Source: UBA8231 sp036011085 (lineage in GTDB: Bacteria > Latescibacterota > UBA2968 > UBA8231). From it: a DNA stretch of 64,000 bases. The stretch is from contig DASCMS010000147.1 in the NCBI GenBank assembly GCA_036011085.1, positions 1 to 64,000 of the forward strand, given 5' to 3'. The position numbers and the translations under genes were made by a program. Within the stretch, counting starts at the first letter, position 1; each line of letters starts with the position of its first letter. Below, in pieces: positions 35,745-45,990 of this stretch. Below the pieces are notes generated by a model. That model was given only the letters and a program-made list of their open reading frames with translations. It was not told where the DNA came from and did not search any database.

Positions 35745-36812
35745 CTACGTCAGCAACTCGTACAGATCCGGAAACAATGACCGCTGGAAGTCGCGACGCA
35801 CGTCGCGCTCGTGGAAGGCGCAGTCCATGAAGTCCAGCAGCGCCTCGTAGTCCTCAACCTGGTGATTATGGCCGCCCTCGCGGAAAGCCCAGCCGAGCGC
35901 TTCGGGTGCACCGAGGAACTCGTACACTCGACGTGCTTCCAGACACGACGCGTACGAACCGGGTGGGCTGGCGCCGGCGTCCTCGTAGGCTTCGGTCTGC
36001 AGCAGGAGCCGGGGAGCCACCAGGGCGTGCAGGTAGTGCTGCTCGTACGGCAACTCGGCGTCGCGGTCACGATGCTCGGCGAAGTCCTTGCCGAACCAGA
36101 AGATGTTTCCCGAACGGAAGAAGTCGGCCACCACCTCGGCCTTGTCCGTCTTGCGGTGATTCGGTGCACAGCCGCCCGTGCCGGAGTTGTTCGGGTTCAC
36201 CAGCGCGATGCGCTCGTCGGTGGCCCCGGCGAGCAGTACCGTCTTGCCCCCGCGTGAGTGGCCGGTGATGGCGATCTGCTCGGGGCGCACCCCATCGATC
36301 GTCGCCAGTGCATCCACGCACCTGTGATACCCCCAGGCCCAGGCTGACAGGGCGCCGAAGCCGGCATCCGGCAACAGGCGATAGAGCCCGGTGTCGCGGT
36401 AGTTGTCCCTGTCATCGGCTGCCAGCGCCGTGCGATCGAAGGAAGCCGCAATGTTGCCCCGCGCCACGACCCGCGAGACAATGTCGTCGCTGAAATAACG
36501 CCAGCAGCCGTCGCCGTCGAGGACCACAGGCTTTGGCGCCTCGCCCGGTGGAATCCACAGACGGAGGGAAAAGCTGATCTCTCTGTCACAGACCACGCAG
36601 CGAATCTCGTAGATCCGCAATTCGATCCCGGTGCCACGGATCCGACTGGTACAGCGCCGGACAGCAGTGGTTGAATCCGGCGCCGGCGGCATGCCTCCGT
36701 ACTCGTGCGGCAGGATGGCGGTGCGCATCTCGTCGCGGCGGCGCGACCAGTGAGCCGGGTCGACGGGCGTGCCGTCATCGAACGTGAGGGGATCAAAGCG
36801 ACTGTCCGTCAT
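35745..36812 (-). CDS. CE15-like glucuronoyl/acetylxylan esterase-type alpha/beta hydrolase
   Basis: 355 residues. The nucleophile elbow is ITGHSRGGKTVLLAGATDER, followed by NPNNSGTGGCAPN, the pattern of CE15 glucuronoyl esterases and related esterases. The catalytic His is likely in FREGGHNHQ near residue 310, and an acidic residue lies between. CE15 enzymes cleave esters between lignin alcohols and glucuronoxylan. No signal peptide is visible, unlike most CE15 enzymes. The ATG overlaps the purN stop by 4 bp. Confidence 0.8.
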   Translation of the reverse strand: MTDSRFDPLTFDDGTPVDPAHWSRRRDEMRTAILPHEYGGMPPAPDSTTAVRRCTSRIRGTGIELRIYEIRCVVCDREISFSLRLWIPPGEAPKPVVLDGDGCWRYFSDDIVSRVVARGNIAASFDRTALAADDRDNYRDTGLYRLLPDAGFGALSAWAWGYHRCVDALATIDGVRPEQIAITGHSRGGKTVLLAGATDERIALVNPNNSGTGGCAPNHRKTDKAEVVADFFRSGNIFWFGKDFAEHRDRDAELPYEQHYLHALVAPRLLLQTEAYEDAGASPPGSYASCLEARRVYEFLGAPEALGWAFREGGHNHQVEDYEALLDFMDCAFHERDVRRDFQRSLFPDLYELLT

Positions 36813-37435
36813 GCTGGGTCGGCCAGGTCGATCTGGCCGGTGGCGATCTTCTGCAAGGTTTCGGGAAACAATCGATGCTCCAGCTCCAGCACACGTTTGG
36901 CGAGCGTCTCCGGCGTGTCTCCTGACTTCACGGGTACGCGGGCCTGGGTGACCACCGGGCCGTTGTCATAGACCTCATCGACCACGTGCACCGTGGCGCC
37001 GCTCTCGGTGTCACCTGCCGCCAGCACGGCCTCGTGCACCCGCTGTCCGTAGAAGCCCTGGCCCCCGTGTCGGGGCAGCAGACCGGGGTGAATGTTGAGG
37101 ATGTGACCGCGGAAGGCCTGCAGCGTCCGGGGCCCGAGCAGCTTCATGTAGCCCACGAGGCAGACGACCTGAACTTCGTGATTCTTTAAAGTGTCACAGA
37201 TCGCTGCATCCAGTTCCGTTGGATCCGCGTGTGTGTGGCTGCTCAGATGACAGCAGGCAATATCTGCATCACGTGCGCGTCTCAGGGCTCCCGACTTCGA
37301 GTTGTTGCCGATGACGACCCGGGCCTCGCCGCACAGGCTGCCGTCGCCACAGGCATCGAGGATGGCCTGCATGTTGGTGCCGCCCCCCGAGGCGAGAAAA
37401 CCGAGTCGCAGTGGCGAGGCGTCGCTCCGGGTCAA
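36809..37435 (-). CDS. purN: Phosphoribosylglycinamide formyltransferase (PurN)
   Basis: 208 residues. It transfers formyl from 10-formyl-THF to GAR in purine synthesis. Motifs are FLASGGGTNMQAILDA (phosphate binding), GNNSKSGALRRA, VCLVGYMKLLGP, and the catalytic Asn-Ile-His in LNIHPGLLP with ATVHVVDEVYDNGPVV carrying the Asp. All three catalytic residues are present. Coupled to the CE15-like gene rather than to other pur genes. Confidence 0.95.
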   Translation of the reverse strand: MTRSDASPLRLGFLASGGGTNMQAILDACGDGSLCGEARVVIGNNSKSGALRRARDADIACCHLSSHTHADPTELDAAICDTLKNHEVQVVCLVGYMKLLGPRTLQAFRGHILNIHPGLLPRHGGQGFYGQRVHEAVLAAGDTESGATVHVVDEVYDNGPVVTQARVPVKSGDTPETLAKRVLELEHRLFPETLQKIATGQIDLADPA

Positions 37436-37584
37436 TTGCTGTTCCTTGTGATACGGATGGACGTGTGCTGGCAGCTTGCTCTACGAGCGATGAATATAGG
37501 CGCCGCCAGGCCGGGACGCCGGATCGCCTGTTTCGTATTCTTACTCCCTCAACATCTTCCCGAATCCAATACCCGAGGTACCCC

Positions 37585-38382
37585 GTGCACAGCTCCGTCA
37601 CAGACAGCGACATCGAGTTCTACCAGGAGAACGGCTTCATCCAATACAGGGAGTTCTTCTCCGCTGAGGAGATGGACCGCCTGCGTTCTGTCATCGACAG
37701 CGCCATCGCCTCCCACCGCGACCGCATCCTCGGCGCCGACAGCGGTGGCCGTGTGTCCGACGACTACGAGCGCGTCTTCAACCAGATGGTCAACATGTGG
37801 GCCGACAACCCCGGGGCCAAAGAGTTCGCCTTCTCGGAGCGACTCGCTGAAGCCGGACGGCGGCTCAGTCGCTCCCGGCACGTGCGGATCTACCACGACC
37901 ACGCCATGGTGAAGCCCGGCGGTCAGGAAAGCAAGGAGACCAACTGCCACCAGGATGCGCCTTACTGGCCGATGGAGCCGGCCGACTCTTTCTCGGCCTG
38001 GATCGCTGTAGACGACGTTACCGTCGCCAATGGCTGCCTGCACTTCGTTCCCCAATCCCACAAGTTCGGTCTGCTCGAGCCGATACGGCTCGGCGTGGAG
38101 GGCGAGAGCATTGCCGACAAGATGCAGGCGCGCGGTCACGACGTGGCCGAGCCGGTGGCCATGGAAATGGAGGCCGGCGGCGTCACCTTCCACCACGGCT
38201 GCAATTTCCACTTCGCCGGCCCCAATCAGACGGAGTCACCACGGCGGGCCTTCGCCATCATCTTCATCCCCGATCACGTGAACTTTTCCGGCGGCAATGA
38301 GGCCGCCGGTGCCGGCAAGGAAATGACGGCCGGCAAGCCCTGGGACCACCCGGTGCACCCCATTCTCGCGGGAGAGGCCTGA
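37585..38382 (+). CDS. Phytanoyl-CoA dioxygenase (PhyH) family protein
   Basis: 265 residues, Fe(II)/2-oxoglutarate oxygenase of the PhyH family. The iron triad is visible as His and Asp in NCHQDAPYW and a later His in VTFHHGCNFHFAG; Arg in SPRRAF binds 2-oxoglutarate. A GAGGT site precedes GTG 37585; the longer upstream frame is not supported. The stop overlaps the 2-hydroxyacid dehydrogenase start, so hydroxylation and hydroxy-acid oxidation may act on one compound. Confidence 0.88.
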   Translation: MHSSVTDSDIEFYQENGFIQYREFFSAEEMDRLRSVIDSAIASHRDRILGADSGGRVSDDYERVFNQMVNMWADNPGAKEFAFSERLAEAGRRLSRSRHVRIYHDHAMVKPGGQESKETNCHQDAPYWPMEPADSFSAWIAVDDVTVANGCLHFVPQSHKFGLLEPIRLGVEGESIADKMQARGHDVAEPVAMEMEAGGVTFHHGCNFHFAGPNQTESPRRAFAIIFIPDHVNFSGGNEAAGAGKEMTAGKPWDHPVHPILAGEA

Positions 38383-39353
38383 TGTCCTGCAAGTTCGTCT
38401 TCCTGCCGCCGGTGAACGACCGGCACCGTGTCTGGGCCGAGGCTATCGCTGCCCAGGTCAAAGACATCGAACTCGTCCTGGCTGAGTCACGCGAGCAGGC
38501 GCTGACGGAGCTGGCCGACGCCAGGGCTGCTTTCGGCACTCTCGATGCTGAACTGCTGGCGGCGGCCCGCAGTCTCGAATGGCTGGCCGCCCCGGCCGCC
38601 GGTCCTCGCCCCGAGTTCTACTTCCCCGAGCTGGTCGCTTCCGACGTCATCGTCACCAACCAGCGCGGCATCTACAACGACCACATCGCCGCTCACATCA
38701 TGGCCTTCGTGCTGGCCTTCTCCCGCGGCCTGCAGACGTACCTGCCCCGGCAGGTCGCCGGCGAGTGGGTTCAGGGGGGCGAGGGTTCGGTGACGACGAT
38801 GTTCCTGCCGGAGACGACGGCTCTCGTCATCGGTGTCGGCGGCATCGGCGGTGAGACGGCCCGTCACCTCGATCACTTCGGCATGCACGTGATCGGCATC
38901 GACCCGCGGGTGCCTGAGCCCCCTGCGGGTGTACTCGAACTCTATCGTCCCGACGCCCTGGACGAGCACATCGGCCGGGCGGACTTCGTCATCATGACGG
39001 CCCCGCAGACGCCGGCCACCGAAGGCCTGATGGACTCAGGACGGTTGGCCCGCATGAAGACCTCCGCCATCCTGATCAACATCGGCCGAGGGGTCAACGT
39101 GAAGCTCGACGATCTGGCCGACGCCCTCAACGACGGTACGATCGGTGGCGCCGCCCTGGATGTCTTCGAGATCGAGCCCCTGCCCGCCGATCACCGTCTG
39201 TGGCAGGCGCCCAACTTCCTGATGACGCCGCACATGGCTGCCGCCGGGCCGTACTTGGACGACCGCCGTAGGCAGCTGCTGCTGGAAAACTGCCGCAGGA
39301 TCTGTGCTGGTGAGGAACTGATGAACATCGTCGACAAGAGCAACTGGTTCTGA
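38382..39353 (+). CDS. D-2-hydroxyacid dehydrogenase family protein
   Basis: 323 residues, NAD-binding GVGGIGGETARHL, then the Arg-containing INIGRGVNVKLDDL, the Glu in FEIEPLP and His in MTPHMAAAG, giving the Arg-Glu-His catalytic set. N-terminal part is more divergent. Coupled to the PhyH gene. The stop is 4 bp from the convergent sensor kinase gene. Confidence 0.9.
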   Translation: MSCKFVFLPPVNDRHRVWAEAIAAQVKDIELVLAESREQALTELADARAAFGTLDAELLAAARSLEWLAAPAAGPRPEFYFPELVASDVIVTNQRGIYNDHIAAHIMAFVLAFSRGLQTYLPRQVAGEWVQGGEGSVTTMFLPETTALVIGVGGIGGETARHLDHFGMHVIGIDPRVPEPPAGVLELYRPDALDEHIGRADFVIMTAPQTPATEGLMDSGRLARMKTSAILINIGRGVNVKLDDLADALNDGTIGGAALDVFEIEPLPADHRLWQAPNFLMTPHMAAAGPYLDDRRRQLLLENCRRICAGEELMNIVDKSNWF

Positions 39354-39357
39354 TCGT

Positions 39358-42117
39358 CTAGGCCGGTTGCTGGCTCTGCAGCTCCTCGATCAACTGCGGA
39401 AACTCTCCGAGGGCCGCCACGATCTTGTCCAGATCGAACATCGCCGCGTGATCGGCCAGCGTTTCGCCCCACTGCACCAGACGTCGGTAGTGATGTGTTT
39501 CCCCGAGTTCGCGCAGCCGGTTACCGAAGGATTCGACCTCATTGATCGACAGCGTATCGGAGATCTCCACCCACTCTGCGCGATGGTTCTCGAGGGCCGC
39601 CAGGAGAACGGGCACAGCCTGAGTGGCCACCGACTCCTCGCCGCCTGAGCCGTCTGGATCGCCCGCTTCGACAGGTAGAACAGCGTTCAGCTCGCCGAGG
39701 AACTGGGTGAGTTCCCGGTCGACAGCCTCCAGTTGAGAATGGACCTCGCTCCCCTCGCGCACACCTGTCTCCAGCGTCTGTGCCAACCCCTGCAGCCGCG
39801 TGGCGCCAAGGGTCCCCGCCACACCCTTCAGTGAGTGGGCCGCCCGTTCGGCCCCATCGCGATCACCTGTTGACAGTCGTGCTCTCACGATCCGAACAGC
39901 GTCTGCCTCGACGCCGCTGACGAAGCCGCGCAGCAGCCGTATGTAGAACTCGTGATTGTTGGCCACGTTGCGCAGCCCCGCACGAACATCCAGCCCGTCG
40001 ATACTGAGCGAGGGATCTGCTTCTGCCCTTGAGGCCGGGGTCGACAGCTGCGGGACACTGCCTGCAGGATCTGCAGCCGCCTGCCGGGCCTCGTCTAGAG
40101 GCGGCACCCACTCGACGAGCTTGGCCAACAGCAGATCCGGATCGATCGGCTTGGCGATGTGATCGTTCATCCCGGCTTGCAGACACTGTTCACGATCCTG
40201 GGCCATCGCGTTGGCTGTCATCGCCAGGATCGGGAGTTCGACCCCGCTGCCACGCATGGTGCGGGTCGCCGTGCAGCCGTCCATCACCGGCATCTGCATG
40301 TCCATCAGTACGAGATCATACTCGTTCTGCTCGACCTTCTGTGTGGCGATTCTGCCGTTCTCTGCCAGATCGGTCTCGAAGCCGGCCTGGGACAACAGTT
40401 CGAGAGCCACCTGCTGATTGAGCGGGTTGTCCTCGACCAGCAGGATGCTGGCGCCGTGAATCGGCGCCAGACTCTCAGCCGACACTCCGGGATGACGATC
40501 CGTCTCGGCCAGTCTCCGCGTCTCACCGCCGAGGACGCTCACTGCGGCGTCGAAGATCGCCGGTCGGCTCAGTGGCTTGACCAACGACCCCGCGATGTCG
40601 ACAGCCTCCGGGCGTTGCAGGACTTCCTCATGGCCGTGGCTTGCTACCAGCACGATCCTCGGTCTCGTGTTCAGTGCCAGATCGTCGATCTTGCGTGACG
40701 TCTCAATGCCGTCCAATCCTCCATCCATCTCCCAGTCGACGAACACTACGTCGAATGGCTCATTGTCGGCATCGGCCCTGGCGATCTCTTCCAAAGCCTC
40801 CTCTCCGGATCCGATCTGGTGAGTCTGAAAGGACATGCACTGCAATGTCTCTGCTACGGTCCGACGGACACGCTCGCTGTCATCGACCACCAGCATACGA
40901 CGTCCCTGTAGCTCTACCTCGGGGAGCAGTTCTCGCCTGCGTTCTTCGACGATATCGAGATGAACGGTGAACCAGAATGTGCTGCCCCGGCCCGGCTCGC
41001 TGTCGACCCCCACATCGCCACCCATCAGGCCGGTCAGGTTCTTCGAAATGGCCAGACCGAGTCCCGTGCCTCCGAACTCGCGCGTCGTCGACGTATCGGC
41101 CTGTTGAAATGACTGGAACAGCTTGCTCTTCTGTTCCTCTGTCAGGCCGATTCCCGTATCCACCACTTCAAAGCGCACCTGCATGCCGCTCGACGATCCC
41201 GAAACCTTGCGCACACCGACGACGATCTCACCCGTTTCAGTGAACTTCACCGCGTTGTTCGAGTAGTTGATCAGGACCTGACCGATCCGCAATGGATCAC
41301 CCCGCAGGTGTCGGGGCAGATCCGGCTCGATGTCGAAGATCAGCTCCAGGCCTTTTGCCGCCGCCTTGCCACCGATCAGGCTGCCCACATTGTCGAGGAC
41401 CTGGTCGAGATCGAAGTCGATCGTCTCCACGTCCATCTTGCCTGCTTCGATCTTCGAAAAATCGAGAATGTCGTTGATGATGCCGAGCAGATGCTGGCCC
41501 GACCCGTGGATCTTCTTCACGTAGTCCGCCTGCTTCGGATCCAGGTCGGTGCGCAGAGCCAGGTGCGCCATGCCGATGATGGCGTTCATCGGTGTGCGGA
41601 TCTCGTGTGACATGTTGGCCAGGAAATCGGCCTTGGCTCTGGCAGCTGCTTCGGCCAGCTCCTTGGCCTCTACGAGCTCCACTGTGCGCACTTCCACCTG
41701 CTCCTGAAGCTGAATCCGCTGCGCCTCGGAGGCGCGCAGGCGCCACCGGCTGAAAGCGAAGATGCCGGCAAGAACCACCAGTCCGTACGCTGCATAGGCA
41801 GGCCACGTCTCCCAGGGCGGAGAGTCGACGTCAATGTGCAGCCTGACTTCCTGCTCTGGCAGGCTCCACACACCGTCGTTGTTGGTCCCACGCACACGAA
41901 GCGTGTATTTGCCCTCCGGAAGATTCGAATACCGGCCAAAGCGGATATCGCCGGCATCGTACCAGCTTCGGTCATATCCCTCCAGGAAGTACTCGTAACG
42001 ATTCTTCGACACGTTGGTAAAGTTAAGGGCCACGTACTCGAACTCGAGGCCGTTCTGACGCCAGTCGAGGTGCAGGTCTGTCAGCAACTCGAAGGCGGAT
42101 GTGCCCTGGATCTCCCT
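39358..42117 (-). pseudogene. Hybrid sensor histidine kinase, C-terminal part after frameshift
   Basis: 919 codons from the frameshift point at 42118. Domains in order: Y_Y_Y-like domain, one transmembrane helix (YAAYGLVVLAGIFAF), coiled coil, HisKA with phospho-His in NMSHEIRTPM, HATPase with NYSNNAVKFTETG, DTGIGL and GGTGLGLAISK, a first receiver (VFVDWEMDGG, LVKP), a second receiver (LVEDNPLNQQ, LMDMQMPVMDG, HIAKP) and an Hpt domain with AAHSLKGVAGTLGA. It continues the propeller part at 42116-44206. Removing one base at 42118 joins them as GW-REIQGTS. With Hpt last and no DNA-binding domain, the output regulator must be elsewhere. TTG at 42087 could be a restart. Confidence 0.85.
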
Positions 42118-44206
42118 ACCATCCCTGCTTCACCGATGTGAGCACGATGTGAGGCGGTGTCTCGTTGTCGAACAGATCGTCGGGATGGAAGCTGTTGACG
42201 CCGTTGAAGCCGCCAAACCACAGTTGACCCGTTTGAGTCCGGCGCCGCGACGTAGGCCAGAAGTCGTGACTGTGCAGCCCGTCACCCTTGGTGTAGACCT
42301 TGAGGACCCGTTCGGCGACGGCATCGTAGTGGACGAGACCGATGTCGGTGCCGAGCCACAGCCGTCCGTGTTCATCTTCGACGACGTTGTGTACGATCTT
42401 TGCCGTGAAGCCCTGAGCCGCCGAGATGTGGATGAAAGTGCCGGCCTTCTTGTCGAAGCGATCGAGGCCGCGATCGGTGCAGACCCAGAACAGCCCTCGA
42501 GAATCCTCGAGCAGATCGAACACCGTGCTCGAAGCTACGGAGGAGGCGTCCTCGGGGTCGTACTGGTGGTGCGTGAAGGCGTCGGTACGCTTGTCGTACT
42601 TCTCGAGGCCCCCGCCCCACGTGGCGATCCACATGATGTTCGGATCGTCCTTGTCGAGTTCGAACCGGATCGATGTAACGGCGGCGAAACTCTCCGGGTC
42701 CTCCGGGTCGTGCAGATAGATCTTGTGTGCCCCTGTTTCCATGTTGTAGCGATGGAAGCTCTGCTCCCATCCCACCGCCCAGACGACATCGAGGTCATCG
42801 GGGTCCTGGATGATCGTATACAACCAGGTATCGTCCGTCAGGCGCTTCGTCACCTTGCCCGAATCGCGGTCGAAGATGACCATGCCCTCGGCGGTGGAGA
42901 CGATGAAATTCCCCAGATGGTCCTCGTAAAAACCGGCGGGATAGCCGTGGGGGAGCGTCGTCGGATCTGACGGATCCGGAGTATAGTGCGTGAAGTCGTC
43001 GGTCTCCGGATTGTACCGATCCAGGCCGGCACCAAAGTTTCCAAGCCAGACCGTTCCCCGCCGATCCTCGTAGATCGGCAGGGGCGCGTTGCTCGCCAGG
43101 CTCGTGGAATCGAAGGGGTTGTTCACGTAGAGATTGAAGCGGTGCGCCTTGGGATCGGCCTTGTCTACCTTGCCGGTGTTGTCGGTCACCCAGAGCGTGC
43201 CCGACCGATCTTCGAAGGCCCCCTGGATCGTGTCGGAGGAAAAGCTGAAGGGATCGCCTGGCTTGCTACGGTAGTGCTCGTAGGTCTTGTCAACTGGATC
43301 GAAGAAGATCAGACCTACCGCTTGGATCGACGGGATCAGAATCAGGCGCCCGTCTTTGCTCAGGACCAGGTCGCAGATACTCATCTGCGGCAGCGAGGTG
43401 TTGTCTTCCGGGTCGTTGCGGAAGTGGGCGAAGGACTCTGAGTCGTGATCGAAGAGGATCAGGCCATTGTCACGCGACGCCAGCCACAGGTTTCCCTGCG
43501 GATCCTCGAGGATGGCCTGGATCTCGTCGTCAGGGATGCTCGCCGGATCGTTGGGATCATGTCGAAAACGCGTGAACTGTCCACTGTCCTTGTCGAGACG
43601 TGTCGCGCCGTGGTGTTTGGTGCCGGTCCAGACACGACCGAGGCGGTCCTCGAAGACGGTGTAGATGTCGTTGGAGGTGAGACTGTTGTCGTCCTCGGGG
43701 TCGTGCCAGTAGTTGCTGAAACTCTCTGTTTGAGGATCGAAGCGACTCAGGCCGTTCTGCGTACCGAACCAGAGAGCGCCGTCGCGATCCTCGACAATCG
43801 TGCGCGATGACAGGTTGAAGGTGTTGCTTGCCAGCGTACTCTGGGGATGGGCAGAATCCTTGAAGAAGCTTGTGAAGGTGTTGGTCTGTTTGTCGTAGCG
43901 GTTCAGGCCGCTGTTCGTGCCGATCCAGATCTGGCCTCGGCTGTCCTCAAAGATCTGCGTGACGAAGTCGCTGGAGATCGACCCGGGCCCTTCAGTGAAC
44001 CGCTTGACGCTCGTACCGTCGTAGCGCACCAGGCCCTTGAAAAAAGAGCCGAACCACAGAAACCCGTCTCGGTCCTGGGTGATGGCGAAGGAGGGCTCAC
44101 CCCCTATGTCGAAGGCCAGTTCAAACTTGAGCTTTTCCGCCGACGACGCCACGGGAATCAGCACGGCCGCCATGACGCCGAAGGACAGCTGGCGGGCGGA
44201 CCTCAT
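42116..44206 (-). pseudogene. Hybrid sensor kinase, N-terminal periplasmic propeller part
   Basis: 696 residues from ATG 44206. A signal peptide (SFGVMAAVLIPVASSA) is followed by about a dozen two-component-regulator propeller repeats such as IFEDSRGQIWIGTNSGLNRYD and IVEDRDGALWFGTQNGLSRFD. It ends at TAG (42116-42118) inside what should be the Y_Y_Y-propeller junction (IVLTSVKQGW). In Bacteroidetes-type hybrid systems this ectodomain senses oligosaccharides. If the frameshift is real, only a secreted propeller is made. A single extra T on the coding strand at 42118 explains the break. Confidence 0.85.
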
Positions 44207-44219
44207 CACCCTGTAGATG

Positions 44220-45284
44220 TCAGGCGAGCCAGTCATCCAGATGCTCAGCGACAAAGTCATCGTCATTGAGATGGGGATAGGCGGCATGGACCCGATCGAT
44301 TTCCTGCGCCTGACCCGGTGACAGAGACTCATCTGGATTGAGACAGCGGATGGAATCGAGCAGCCCCTGGCGCCGCAGCACCTCGTGGATTCCGGCGATG
44401 CAGCCGGCATATCCGTTCGCCGCATCGAAGAAGGCGGCATTCGTGTCGGTCACCTCGATGGCGCGTCTCAGCATCGACGCAGGCACATCGGCGGAGGCGC
44501 TGAGGCGATGGCATTCCTCGAGCAGTGCCACCGCCTGGTGCGTCCACACCGCCCAGTGGCCGAGCAGTCCCCCGGAAAACCGCAGGGATACGGGTGCACC
44601 ATCAGTGTCGGCGACGCGGTGTTCGGTGATCAGATCGAGGACGATGTTGTCGTCGTTGCCCGTGTACAGACTGAGTTCTTCAGCCCGCCCTGAGGCGGCC
44701 ACACCGCGCAGCACGTCCAGGGTCTGATAGCGATTGAAAGGGGCAATCTTGATGGCCACCACGCCGTCGATCTCGGCAAAGCGGCGCCAGAAATCGAAGC
44801 TGAGCAGGCGCCCGCCGACAGCCGGTTGCAGGTAGAAGCCGATCACGGGCAGCACGTCGGACACGGTGCGGCAGTGGGCGATCAGCTCATCGTCCGACGC
44901 CGTCTTCAGCCCCGCAAGACTCAATAGCACGGCATCGTAGCCGACATCACGGGCCAGCTCCGCCTCGGCCTCGGCCTGCGGCGTCGGACCGATGGCTCCG
45001 GCGACCTGCACGAACCCGGGGCCCGGTGCACGTTCGGCTACGACACTGGCCGCCAGTTCGAGAACGGGGCGATACAAACCGGCATCGCGGATTTCGAACT
45101 GGGTCGTGTGCACGCCCACGGCCAGGCCACCGGCGCCGGCGTCGACGTAGTAACGGCTCAGAGCCCGCTGTCGCTTTTCGTCGATGCGGCCCGAGTCATC
45201 CAGGGCCAACGGATGAGCCGGGATCACCAGGCCGGCGCGCAGGGCCGCACGCACCCTGGCGGTGGGCCCTGTCCCGGCGGACAC
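44220..45284 (-). CDS. Dihydrodipicolinate synthase family protein (DapA-like aldolase/dehydratase)
   Basis: 354 residues from GTG 45284, which lies 4 bases after the methyltransferase stop and has AAAGG upstream; a longer frame to 45323 exists. It has a TIM barrel with the Schiff-base Lys in VVAIKIAPFN and a Tyr in IGFYLQPAVGG; the usual GTTGE loop is replaced by VGVHTTQFE. The C-terminal extension (~60 residues) is unusual. These enzymes act on pyruvate or keto-deoxy sugar acids. It could use the keto-deoxy acids from the dehydratases in this window, but that is inference. Confidence 0.82.
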   Translation of the reverse strand: MSAGTGPTARVRAALRAGLVIPAHPLALDDSGRIDEKRQRALSRYYVDAGAGGLAVGVHTTQFEIRDAGLYRPVLELAASVVAERAPGPGFVQVAGAIGPTPQAEAEAELARDVGYDAVLLSLAGLKTASDDELIAHCRTVSDVLPVIGFYLQPAVGGRLLSFDFWRRFAEIDGVVAIKIAPFNRYQTLDVLRGVAASGRAEELSLYTGNDDNIVLDLITEHRVADTDGAPVSLRFSGGLLGHWAVWTHQAVALLEECHRLSASADVPASMLRRAIEVTDTNAAFFDAANGYAGCIAGIHEVLRRQGLLDSIRCLNPDESLSPGQAQEIDRVHAAYPHLNDDDFVAEHLDDWLA

Positions 45285-45288
45285 AGGT

Positions 45289-45924
45289 CTAGCCTTTGCC
45301 ACCGATGATGAGCAGCCAGCCACTTGCCTTTGACGGCTTCTTGACCTTCCACTCCTTCAATTCGGCCCCCCACTTCTTCTCCGCCCGCTCGCAGACCTCA
45401 TCGAAGGGCGGACGCCCCGGATCGGCGAGGATCACCTGATCGACGCCGGCCTTCATCGCCTTGTTTACCAGCTTCGACAGCGGATCGATCAGTTCGTCCC
45501 AGAAGCAGATGTCGCCGCCCACCACCAGGTTGGTGCCGGACAGGTGCGACTTCTTCAGATTCTCGAAGCGTGACCTCCGCGTCTGGATGGTCACCTCGTT
45601 GACCTCTGCGTGCAGGTGCAGGTAGGGGAAGACCTTGTCGTCGGCATCCACGCCGACCACATCGGCGCCCCATTTGCGGGCACAGTAGATCCCCAGCAAC
45701 CCCCAGCCACAGCCCACCTCCATGACCTTCGAACCTTTCTTGAGGCCCTGCAGGTCCAGGTAATCCATGATGAGAAAGCTCGAGTTCCAGACCTTGTCAC
45801 CGTGGATGTCCGGCTCGTGCTCCTTCTTCAGTGCCCGGATGCGGCTGTGGTTCGATTTCAGGATCGTCACCCCGAAGGCGGAACGCTTCGTCGTCTTGCT
45901 GCCTTTGTCCTTCTTCTTGCCCAT
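45289..45924 (-). CDS. Class I SAM-dependent methyltransferase
   Basis: 211 residues. The Lys-rich N-terminus (GKKKDKGSKTTKR) precedes a Rossmann fold with motif I VMEVGCGWGLLG, acidic motif II VVGVDADD and VVGGDICFWDEL. ILADPGRPPF recalls the protein-lysine methyltransferase family 16 group. The substrate could be a protein. It is cotranscribed with the DapA-like gene and divergent from the Gfo/Idh gene. Confidence 0.85.
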   Translation of the reverse strand: MGKKKDKGSKTTKRSAFGVTILKSNHSRIRALKKEHEPDIHGDKVWNSSFLIMDYLDLQGLKKGSKVMEVGCGWGLLGIYCARKWGADVVGVDADDKVFPYLHLHAEVNEVTIQTRRSRFENLKKSHLSGTNLVVGGDICFWDELIDPLSKLVNKAMKAGVDQVILADPGRPPFDEVCERAEKKWGAELKEWKVKKPSKASGWLLIIGGKG

Positions 45925-45990
45925 ATCTCGACCGGGGGAGAGATTAACTTCTTGAAACTGAAGAGAGCGCAGAACTTAAGGAATCCCCCT

